From NCBI GenBank assembly GCA_030789695.1, contig CM061132.1, positions 153,618,817 through 153,682,816 on the forward strand: DNA of 64,000 bases. The letters run 5' to 3'. The notes below the pieces were generated by a model, which did not search any database, had not been told where the DNA came from, and saw only the letters and a list, made by a program, of their open reading frames with translations. Shown piece by piece: positions 47,401 to 59,400 of this stretch. This stretch comes from Scilla litardierei. Lineage: Eukaryota; Streptophyta; Magnoliopsida; Asparagales; Asparagaceae. Made by a program: the position numbers and the translations under genes. Numbering within the stretch: position 1 is the stretch's first letter; each line of letters starts with the position of its first letter.

Positions 47401-50400
47401 GGGGTATAACAACATATAATGAGGGTGGAAAAAAGAATTTTTGAAAAATTTTTTTCAAAAAAAAGATAAAAACATTTTCGCACGGTGCGAAATGTTCTCA
47501 TTTGAAAATTTTCATATATATATATATCTATATGGAAAAAGGGGATCTAAGGTGCCATGAAAATCTACGGAGGATATATATATATATATATATAGTTTGA
47601 TATGTATATGAGATGTATTCTTAGAATCCGATATGACATCCTAATATTTATTAAATATCTCAGACATATGCTCGATATTTGCCATCCGATATTGTATTTT
47701 TCAAACTGACACAAGCCGGACATTGCACATTTAAAGAATTGCACTTCTGTCTCATGTTTTTAACCTAGCATGTATATAGAGAAATATGAATCATTGTAAA
47801 AGACTGGAAAGGTAAAAGGAATATTTGAAGAGAATGCACAAGGAAATAAGCAATGCGTAGAAACAAAAAGGCTTACGTTTCTTTCTTTTATTCTCATGTT
47901 CATCTAAAACTGTGACATTCCATTTTCATCTAAATCCATGACATCTTACGTTGATCTTCTAAACATGTGACATGCTCTTCTATCAATAAATTCAATGTGA
48001 TGGTAGTTGAACAAGAAGAATTGACAAGAGTTTGGAAACTATTATACGCCAAAACATATATATTTGGTTACATTTTATATAACAATATCCCCTTATCCTA
48101 CTATTGAAGGTTGGCCATGTCAGACAATTGACACACATGTCATGTTTCCCATTAACACTATTTATGTAATGTAGCATGAAAGGACGTGTACCACTAATAT
48201 AAGTCAAACTAAAAGTAATTTTCTTTTGAGTTTTCTATTTGAATTTTAATTCTTTCTTAATGTTAATAGAAAAGAGAATTTGGTATCAAGAATCCTTAAT
48301 TCAAAGAAAGGTCCTCTTTGAGAAAAGTATTTAGAAAATATTGAAATTACAAATATATTATTTCTTCTAATTCCAATATTAATCTAATACTCCCTGTTTA
48401 GGTGGAGCACATATGTATTTAGCTCCTTGATTGATACAATCATCTCATCTAAAATCTCTTCTTGAACAAAGTGGCAATTGATCTTTATATGTTTGTCCTT
48501 GTAAAATAGTGTTTTGTTGCAATCAGTTTTTTATAGTCTTGTTGAGGGGGCCTAGGTGGTAGCTTAAGCCTGTGCTCATCTTACTCACCTGCTTAAGGCT
48601 TATGCCCCATTTAGGCGGACCAACTGTCCAAGTGGGCCAAGGCAGGTTAGGAGGCCACCTAGGCGGCCTATGTACTGCATTAGGTGGGCACCTAGCCCTA
48701 GGTTATCCCTAGGTGGTCTTGACCCCCTAGGGATAACCTTTAACAGGAAACTTAAATATCTAGGGGTTTGATCACTAGGTACTGCATTAGGCGAGCTAGG
48801 GGTTTGATCACTTTTAACATGTTTATAATAGGAAACTTAAATATCTATATTACAAATGAAGAGGGATTGATGGGATGTTTGTCCCATGTGGCAAGGGGAG
48901 AGGGGTGCCACATGGGCATGGTTGGACACACTTGGGGGTGGGTGGGGGTGTTGGTTGTGTTATTGGGTGATGTTGTGGAAATCCCAAACAAAAGCCCATT
49001 CATTCTCATTATTTGCAAGCTTGCCATTACTTTTTCATCAAACCGAAATGTCCCTTCATCTTCCATATATTTAAGGGTTTGCCATCGGCCTTTTTTCACT
49101 TTGACCCCCACGTTTTTTGCACTTTAACACATGTGTTTCCACATTTTATCCCCGGACGAAACCCACACACACCCACACTTCTCTCTTTTTCAGTTGCGTG
49201 TGGGTCATGTATCTTGTATGTGGGTTTCTTCTTGGGTCCACGTGCACTTTGTGCACGGGTTATTTCTAGTCAAACTATATATGTGATTGTCGTTTTATAC
49301 TTTTATTGCTTTTCTATAATATTTAAAATTTTAATATATATTTTCCTTAAAGTTCGAACTGTCAAGAGATTTAGATTCTGGAAAAAGCCCTGGCAGTGAG
49401 TAAGCAAGTTTTTTATTGTTTAATGTGTATATAGTTAAAATTTTGAAGATTAAAATATTATATGTGATATTTGTTATACATTTTTATTGCACTTGGTATA
49501 GTTTTTAAAATTTTAATATATTTTTGAACAGTCGTATATATTTAATTTTATAAAGAGAAAATGCATATGCCTCTGAGCCTTAGACCCTGGCCCGACGCCT
49601 CACCTCCGATTATAAGATATGAATACTGAAAATCAAGTTTACCTAATAAATATTTCAATCATGCCTGTTCACACAAGCCGTTTGCTATAACAATACCTGC
49701 AATTGTGTGGGAAGTTATTGGTTGCTTCTTATTATTTTTTAAGACACTAATTTTTCTCTAACAAAAACACAATAGCTAGTGGTAGATCATCGGTCATTTA
49801 GGCATATAATCTAATTTGCATTAGTGTAACGTTCAGTCTAGAAATTCTCATTATCTTAATATGAGAACCTTTATCCTGGAGCAATCTTCAAATAAAATGT
49901 GATGAGAACTACATCTACATGAGTTGTATGTGTATTAATAAATCGACCAACAATGCTCATAGCAAAAGATATATCTATACATGTAAATATGATGTAATTG
50001 AGTAGCCTACTATATTTTCTCAGGAACAAATCACCAAGATGAACTAGCTACATAGTGTTTGGATTCATAGGAGTATCAATGACTTTGCAACCTAACATCC
50101 TCATCTTAATAAACAAAACAAGTATATAATTCTTTGAGACAAGAAACCACCATAATGATCGAGCAACCTAAATCCTTAAGAAATTTTCATAGCTGGTCTA
50201 AATCCTTTTTTTTTGAAACTTTGATTGCAAAAAAATTTCAATTAGTGTATAATGTTATCATCTCCAATAATTTTTATATCATTCACATACGCCACTAACA
50301 CTACACAGCTAGCGAATATCATTTAATAGAATACAAAATGATTCATAACTTATTATTATATTTCATACTCAGTAACAATGCTAAATCTGCAAAATCATGC

Positions 50401-53400
50401 TTATGTAGACTGCTTGAGGTAATGCAATGACTTATTGAGACGATTAACCATTGCAGACTCCCATTAATCAACATACCAAAGTTGCTTTTTGTATAATTCA
50501 TGAAGATAAAAAAATGCATTTACAATATCAAGTTGATGTAATGGTGTGATAGGAAATGCTTGGGGTTTGGTGGAAAACATTTGGGGATTTGAAAGAAAGA
50601 TGATTTTTATAGATTATAAAAAGAAAATACAAGATAATAGCCTCAATTAGAGAGGATGACCGCTCGCCTATCCCTTGTTCGAGATAATGGGCTAACTCTC
50701 CCAAGATTTAAACTAATCTCTACTCCTAATCTCTACTCACTATTATTCTTCAGTTCTTTTCATGATTCTAACCCTAACCATTCACTCATATATATATGGT
50801 TTATTTGCGCAAATTTTACAAAAATGTCCCTAGGGCATAAAATTACACAATTGTCCATCGGGCCCACATTACCAAATCGTTATTGGTGTGGCTGCAACCT
50901 CCATTCCTAATACTACTTCACCCCAAAAACCACTTTGTCTTCAAGGTGGTGAATGAAGTTCATTGGCGTGTTAGGGGTTGATCGTTCCTCCCAGGATTGA
51001 AAGGATGCTTGTCTCCTCCTGGGTCAAAGGGTCATCCATGATCTCTGTCGTCCACTGCGAGACATTGCTGCGGTTGACTACCAAGAGTCTAGGGGCAGTG
51101 GGGCCTGCTCCAGCTATCGTCAGACCCCACCTGAGATTTGCATAGCCCCGAATCCGTCACATTTGCCCAAAAGCACATCCGCCAGCTAAATCAGCCCTAT
51201 GGAAGTATCTGAAAGTTCCTTCATCAGTGAACAAAGGCCCACGGGAGGGCCTGGCGGCTCGTTGGGAGTTCGTCAGCCCTCTGGTGGGCCGACAGAGGTC
51301 GTCGGCTTTATAGGGCTCGCTGGCCCCTGGCGGTTCCTGGCAGGGTTCACCGGCCTCTTAAGGTGTCCAATGGGCTGGCCTGGCCCGGCCATTGCTTGAA
51401 CGGGCTTTAATCGGGCCAATGGCCGGCCCGGCCCGTTTGACAATAGGGGCCAGCCTGGGAAGACCAAGCTCGGAGCCGGTTGCTTGGGCGGGCCCAGTAA
51501 ATGGAAAAGGATTTGCTAATTACTTAGATAGTTCACTAGAGGAACTATCTGTCTCTATTGTTCTTTGTTTCATCTTCCCTAAAATTTATCGGCTCCAACT
51601 AGATTATGAACTAACATCAACAGAAGAAGTATTTGAAGCCCTACCAAATTTAGCCTCATGTGTTTCAAAAAGGGTTCTTAAGCTAGTTTTAAAAGCAGCT
51701 ATATGTTCATCTACTTCAAATCTCATATTTTAATAATATGTTTCTAATAAATCAACTATACCTTCCTCCGTCATTCGTGGATCTAAAATCTTAGCTAAGC
51801 GGTAAAACATATGAACATGATTCCAATATTTTTTTAATTTGCTTTCCATGGTTTCTATCATATGAAGAATAGGAGGGGAATGGCCCTTAGAGTTTCTTTA
51901 TTTCGCTAAAACATCCGAAATAAAAGCTAATTGTTCTAAACCTAAAATTGTTGGGTAATAAAGAACGGAAAATTTATTTGTAGTAGTATAAAAAACTTCA
52001 AAAACTTCATAAAGAATATTCTATAGATTTTTACTCAAATTCACGAATTTCATTGTCTGAAAGGTGTGCACTAGCAAAATCATTAAGCTGCACTTTATAC
52101 TTAAGCATGGAATGCGTCATAAGTTATGTTGAATTCCACCTATGTTGAACACTAAATGTAAATGATCGGTAAATTATTTGGCTATTACGACATATTTGTT
52201 TGAACTGTGTTTTCCAATGGCCGGAAGTATGGATTAATAATATAATGTTTCTAACTTTTTCTAAATACTCAGAACCAGTCTTAAGTCCATCTTGAACTAT
52301 TAAGTTCAAGTTGTGACAAGCACAACGTTGATGAAATAACATGTCATCAAGCTCAGTGTTTATTTGTTTTTTAAATATGCAATTGCAGTATTGTTGTTAA
52401 ATGCTTTATTAAAAGTAAATATAAAATTTATTTTCAGATATGTCAATCACGAATAACAGACGTAATTAAATTACTGATAGCACCACTAGTATGAGCATGC
52501 TCTAACATTCTAAATTCTATCATCCTTTTATTTAGCGTGTAGTCATCTCCTATGTAATGGGTCGTAACACGTAAATATGAAGCGTCCCATTTCGTTGTCC
52601 AAATATCTGATGTTAATGCAATTCTAGATCTTAAAGTAGAAAAGATTGCACTAATTTTGTTTTTCCTTCTTGAAATGCTAATATAGCGTCTCTTCTAACA
52701 GTGTTTTAAAGCGCTCTCCTAAATGCAGTGTTAAGGGCCACTTAGTTAAATCTCTTTAATTCGGGGCTTTCCCTATAACTAAAAGGGAATCATTGGCATA
52801 ATACTAATTTAGCCATCTCTTCGCTCATTGTTTCAACGCAATATGAGAAATTAGTTAGAGAGCTAGAAGAAGCAGATCAGTTTAAAGTAGTTTGTCGTAC
52901 ATCTTTTTTAACGTGCGATAATATTTGTCACTTAAGATGTGTAGTGCCGTCAGATGGTTTATAATTAAAATCTAACCTACATATTTTACATACTGCCTGC
53001 TCGTTAGTTTTGCCAGGAACGGTTTCACGGGTAAGGTGCTTCCAAACCTCAGATTTTCGTGATTTGTATTAGGCTGCTTGTGTAGAAGGGTGTGTTACAG
53101 GAGTAGATGCATGTGCAGTAGTAGAAGTGTGTGCAGCAGTAGTAAAAGGAGGTGTATTGTCGAACAATAAGAGTGGGCTATGATTATTTCTATCATTAAA
53201 ATCGTGTGTTTCAGACTAGAAAAATCTGTAAAGTCTGGTGTTTTTATAAGGTTACGGAGCATATTCATAAAATATCCATATTCCGAAGTATCATTAAAAT
53301 TCACATTAATATTTCTATGGTCAGATGGTCCGACCATTATGCTAATTTAGAAATAAAATTAGAAACCTGATTGTAGAAGGATATTAAGAGTAGACGAAGC

Positions 53401-56400
53401 TTGATAGAGGACGTAGATTGAGAGTAGACGGAGCTTTAGAGCAGACGTAGATTGAGAGTAAACGGAGCTTTAGTTTTTTGATTAAGAGTAGACATATATT
53501 GAGAATATGTTGCTTGAGTTTCTTGATTGATAGTAGAGTGAATGAGAGTTGTGTAGAAAATGAGAGGGGGAGTGACCGCATTTATAGGAATTTTTAGGGC
53601 GTAAAAAGACCAAAAAGCCCCTCACAAAACGGCCGTTTATGACTGTTGGGGGTTGGTCTTTTTTACTTTAAAAAGACCAAAAACCACTAAATGAGGCTGG
53701 GAACGGTCAAATGGTCGAGTGACCATTCACAATGGTCATATTACCGCTGGGAACAGTCGTACTGGGCGCACTGTGGTTTTGTGAAGCCCGGGCCGGGCTC
53801 CTCCGCCCAGCTTGGCCAAGGTCACGGGCCAGGCCAGGACAGCGGCCTGGTCAACCTAATCGGGCACGGGTCGGGCAGGCCGGGCCGGTAGGTCGTTTGG
53901 ACACCTTGACCGGCCCCTGGAGGGGTCGCCTAGAGGTCGTGAGGCCCCAGACGACCTGCTAGGGTTTTACCTACCCCAGTCGGGGCTGCTTGGAGCTCGC
54001 CGTCCCTGGCGGTGTGGCATAGGAGCCGCGAGGCCCATGTCATCCCTGTCGGGGCTCGCTGGCCTCCGGTGGGTCCTCCCTCGCTTTTGTTGGCCCTAGA
54101 TCTATGTTGTTGACGTCGTTCGGCTTCAGATCTGTGTCACTTCCTTTCAGATTTGGTAGATCTGGGCTTGTGATCCTCAGATCTGGGTTGCGATCCTTAG
54201 ATCTAGGCTTGTGGGCCATACAAGCCCATTTTCGCTTTGAGGGGAGCGATAGAATTCCTAGATCTCCTTCATCATGGATTCCAGCGTACAACATCTTCCC
54301 TTGAGGGATTCCATCTTGCTTACCAATTTTTGTTGTTCCTTGAGGGTCTCCACCTTGCTCCCCAATTTTTCCTTCAAAGTTTCGATCTTTCTTGCTCTTG
54401 CTATGAGGATCGTTGCTCTGATACCAATTTGATAGGACATGCTAGGGTTTTGGTGGAAGGAATTTGAGGATTTAGAAAAAAGAGGACTTTAATAGATAAT
54501 AAAAAGGACATAAGATATTGGCCTCAATTAGAGAGGATGACCGCTCTTCTACCACTTGATTCGAGATAAGGGGCTAACTCTCCCAACATCTAAACTATTT
54601 TCTACTCATAATCTCTACTCACTATTCTTCTTCGATTCTCTTCATGATTCTAACTTTAACCCTTCACTCATATATATAGAGGGCATATTTGCCCAATATT
54701 ACAGAAATGCCCTTAGGGCACAAAATTACAAAATTACCCCTCGGACCCACAAATAACAAATTGCCACCAGTGTGGCCGCAACCCCCCATTCCCGACACAT
54801 TGCTAATGAAAATTTGCTGCTCTTGAGATAAGTTGAACATATGACATCTTAGCAGCATAAGAAAATGTCCTATTAGAATCAAGGTCATTAATCTAATTAT
54901 AATCTTTTGTAACTAGGCTAGCTTTCAACTATTCAAAAGTGCCATTTTAGTTATACAAAGCATCTCATGATGCATTTTTCTCTCCAAAATGGCATAACGC
55001 TTCAAAGACATTCTTAGGTGTATAGATATTATCAAGAAAAGCAACAAAGAAAGAATAGAAGAAGGCAAATTATCATATGAAACACTATGCGAAATGGGAT
55101 GAGAAGTGCATGATGGTTTTTGATTTCGTGTTGTAATTATCATGTCTAAATCGTTTGCTCCTTTATAATTAGAAGGTAAATACTTAACGATTAGATAGAT
55201 TTTAAGATCACATAATCAGAAACAACTCTTTGTTCTGTAAACTTTAAGGTCAACTACATTAACCAAGAATATGACTCATAAGAATATACCGGAATAGGAA
55301 AAACTGTTTGTGAAAATAGTGGCGGTGTAGTAAAAGACATGAGAGTTAATAATGAGAAGCGTAAGTAATTCAGTCAGATCTAGTGGATTATATAAAGGCA
55401 AAAAATGTGTAGAAGACTTAAAGAAAGTACATGCACTAGTTAAAAATCAGTGAAGTGTATGACTATACACCTATATTTGTTGTGTACACACATATCTTAA
55501 CAATATGCATTTAGTGGCTAGAGTGGGTAATATAAGCATCCTGCTCATAGGTGAAACATTGCAACTAAAAATTTTGAAATGTAACAAGAACGTACTCATG
55601 GACAAAGAGCCGAATATGGGGATTTACCATGTAGAACAGATGACAACATTTGATTTGTAAAATAACACGTGAGAATTGCTTCACCCAAAAATATTGTAGG
55701 AACATTCATTTGAAATAATAAAACTTCAATGACTTCTAAAAGATATTTAATTTTTTCATTCTTCCACCTCATTTTATTGGGAATTGTTGAACGAGATGAT
55801 CAAAGAATAATTCCCAATGCAATCATAAAATAATTAAAAGAATGAAAAAGTAGTATTTTGCATTATCACTTTGGAGAATTCTCACAGACGATGTATTGAT
55901 TTTGAATTACAGAATCATTCAAAATATACTATCTATTTTTTCTACCACTTGGGTATTGGATATGGGAGTAGGTTCTCATAAATGTAATAGTTAACATGGA
56001 TTGAGAAAAAATTGAAGATTAAAATATGGTGAGATAACTCTACAAGTTAAAACTGGAACATGCGTAGTAACCGTCGCCGTAGGGTATTTTCAACACAGAT
56101 TGCCAAGTTGCAATATTTTGATTTTACATAATTGTTTAAAGCCATGTAGCATGAGGAAAATCATCTACAAATGTCATTACCTAAAGCCCAACTATGAGGT
56201 AACATTTCATGGACCAAAATGTCCGAATAAACTAAAACAAAAGGCCCGGAAGCTTATTTTTTTGTCACTAGATAGAAAAAGTATATGATGTTTTACGCAC
56301 TCATATGAGTCAAGATTACAAATGACCGAAAATGGAAACCAACTTCTTAAAAGTATTCAATGAGGGTTGACCTAAGCTGTAGTTAATCTTTAACAGAGAA

Positions 56401-59400
56401 ATCCTAGCTGAACATACAACATGAGAATGAAAATAGTAGAGATTATTATACTTATGCCCTTTTCCCATTGTCTTATCCGACATCAAATCCTAAATAATAA
56501 CAAAATTAGGAAGAAATGTACCTCGGCATTGTAAATTTTTAGTTAGTTTGATGACAAACATAAGACTAAGTGAAAAACAAGAAATAAATATAATCAATGT
56601 TAAAGAAATAAATGATATATAATGCATTACTCCTATGTCACTACTTTTGGGAGATGATTCATCTACCCTGGTAACAGAATATGATGAATGCTGCATATGA
56701 GAAAAGTGACTAGATGTACATGACATGATTAATTGGCATATGATTAGTTACCCAGAGTTGATAACCCCAGACTCAATGACCCAATACTGAGATATAAAAT
56801 AGCTGGATAAGAACTATGCTAGTGGTGGTTGTCTTTGCTAAAGATACAATAGGAGTTGATGCCTTTTGTGTAGTCTCGTAATGGAAGAACTTAGAATACT
56901 CTTTTCGAGATAGTAGAATTGGTGGACTAATGTAGAATTGGTTATGTATCCTTTAGTAGCAACATTGGCCATGTGTGGATGCCGTCCAAATAGATCCTAA
57001 CAATAATCACAAGTATGATTGTCCGTGTCGCAATGAGTGTACATCTGAGTTCCTCTACCAAAAAATCTACCACAATCTCCTTTAACATGAAATCCATCGC
57101 GATCTTCTCTACCACAATATCCATTACAAAAGGTACCACAATCACTATTAGCATGTGTGAATCCGCCATTACCATTGCTCAATAGATCTGTATTTTTATT
57201 TTTGAAAACAAGTTCTAGCTTTGCATTCCCATCAACGTCATTAAAATTAGATTTTTGGGCATCATGATATATCCAAGAAAAAAATTTGAGCAAATGGTAG
57301 TCACTCTGTCACCTAAAATGTTGGACTTTGCTGAGTCAACGGTAGGCGTCAAACCATGAAGAAACCTAGAGTAACCAACTGCTTGCCTGGCTTCTGAATT
57401 TCATTGACATTAGATTGTTACTGGCATCAAGACATCAAGCTTCATAAGAATTATTTGTGAGGAGGCACTACTTTCCTTGGGTAGTAAGATAAATTTTTAC
57501 TACCGTGGACTTTTAAAAGCAATAACACTACCATTCGACTTCCTTGTAATAATTTATGAAAAAATCATTAACCCATCAAACACATTCTTGGAATCCTTAC
57601 TAACTCAAAAAACAACCAGCAAAAAACAACTTACAATGTAAAACCAATTTTCATCTATGACAACCAATGGTAGTTAATTAGCAACAACCACAAGTCTACG
57701 AAAAAACACTGCAACCTTTTCCTAAATCTGAATCAGATCTAAATCATATTCAAATCTGAAGCATCAGAAAAAGAAGAGGGAGATGGCGTCAGATGTTGAA
57801 GTTGTTGGCAGAATTGATGTTTGAAGTCGACTTGAGAGGTGGTAAGATGACTGGCTTCGGGGATGATAATGATGGCTACGGGGTGGCTGATGGTCTAAAC
57901 TCTAAAGGATGGACGCTGACGATGATTGATCAGTCTGATGATGATGAAAGTGACGATGTTGACTGCAACATCAGGTTGAGGTTGTGTGTGGTCATGGGCA
58001 GCACATCTTGTTGTGATTAGGGGCTAAAGATTAGAGAAGGTGATTTGTGTTTGGAGAAGATGGGTTTGAGTTAGGATTATATGGGTTAATTTTTGCACTG
58101 ATAACATGTTACTAGAAAAGAGAATTTGGTACCAAAAACCTACAACTCAGAGCGGATCTCTTTAAGTATATATATTATTCAGAAAATATTCAAATTACAA
58201 ATGTATCCTTTCTTCTAATTCTATCATACTTCTAATCATAAAATATGAAAAGTAATATCCAAAGTAATTAGTTACGGATTTAGTAGTAATAATTGTCATA
58301 AAAAGTTTGATAGTATAAAAATCAAGAAAATCAGAATTATTTTTTATTTCTTTATTTGGCGGAAGTTTCCTTCTTGTAAAATGTGATTTGGATTCTTATG
58401 CTTCCACCTATGCTGCTGTTGATCCCACCAATGCTGGATTTGAAGAACCTACCCACTTCCGGCTTCTAGGGAGTAGGGTATAGTTTTAATTGTATAGAAT
58501 AAAGGTGAGCGCCAGTATCATCGTAACGGTTAATTATGTCTCTATGAATTAATAATTTTGAATCTTTATTAGCATATTAAATTAATCTTTTGATGTTAAT
58601 GTTGATCGTGTGCTTTTTTCTATGAAAGTTTACATGCGGTTTAAAAGGCTAATAGAGGTTGGTTTATTCGTAGAAACATATGACAATGCATCTGTCTCTA
58701 TATTTATATTATGGGGTTATTAAGTTAAAACGGAGTAATTATCTTTGAATAAGCTAATGTCATAGTTGTATATTGAGTCAGCACTAATCATTGTATCTAT
58801 ATTATACTGTTATAGGGGGGAGCACGTGCTTTTATGTTTATAATGGTTTGATGCATGTCCATTTTCCCTTAATAATGTGGATTTAAAATCTTATATTTAT
58901 ACAGGTAGCTGCTCTTGTTCCACAATGTGAACTTGATGGTGTGATAAATATCGACTCTCAAGATATGCGATCACGATTAATGAACCAATGCCTTCGAAAA
59001 ATTCAAACCACACTAAGCCAGTCCCAAACTCTTGTAATATTTGTTAATCAGGTTCTTCCTTTTACTGTTTTTTGCTGCTTTCTTTTTTTCCCTTTACTAC
59101 AATTTCTTGATGTTCACTGCTTTGGGATATTATGGTAATGAGTATTGGACATTTTTACTGATTTACTACAATTAAATGGTTGGGTTATATAGATGAAAAT
59201 GTGCAAATCTGAACCATGTGAAGATTCTAAACTAACTTTAAAGATATTCGTTGATTGTCCATTTTCATGTGGGTATACCATTTATGCTTTAAATAGATTT
59301 TGAGGTGCTCATATGCTACTTAACTGGGTTGTGTTTCTGACTTGTATGATGACGATTCCTATACTATTTAATGTCAAACTATATTTTCATAGCATGTGGT

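Larger units (their letters stand above)
50547..54797 (-). mobile_element. Gypsy derivative D (reverse strand), pol deleted, hosting a hAT element
   Basis: LTRs 50547-50912 and 54430-54797 share long blocks (cctcaattagagaggatgaccgc, actctccca, tttcatgattctaa-type). The primer site complement gctctgatacca is at 54415-54426. Without the hAT insertion the internal part is about 0.96 kb. It keeps only a gag coiled-coil start next to the primer site, a GC-rich linker and the last residues of a chromodomain ([10 protein letters not shown]) next to the 3' LTR. So it is a chromovirus reduced by a large internal deletion. Confidence 0.8.
48261..58228 (-). mobile_element. Retrofit/Ale-like copia element E (reverse strand), with nested insertions
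   Basis: Very short LTRs (48261-48389 and 58107-58228, about 125 bp, TGTTA.TAGAAAAGAGAATTTGG at the + strand start) flank a reverse-strand copia polyprotein. A decayed primer site (complement of gcactgataaca, 58095-58106) lies next to the right LTR. Flanks cttaa and cttct match at three of five bases. LTRs of this length are typical of the Retrofit/Ale lineage (inference). It is interrupted by a composite with a Helitron (48540-49290) and by gypsy derivative D (50547-54797). Confidence 0.82.

Noticed and set aside
51199..51399. Gly/Pro-rich open frame near 51200-51400
   Set aside because: It spans the GC-rich linker of element D and the left end of the hAT; the frame crosses a transposon boundary.
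57793..58020. 75-residue forward frame at 57793
   Set aside because: It lies antisense to the 5' gag region of copia element E and shows no known domain.
25711..58904. A second host gene inside the 33-kb intron
   Set aside because: Every long frame in the interval matches retroelement or hAT proteins, or is a shadow of one. The remaining short frames have no family resemblance.
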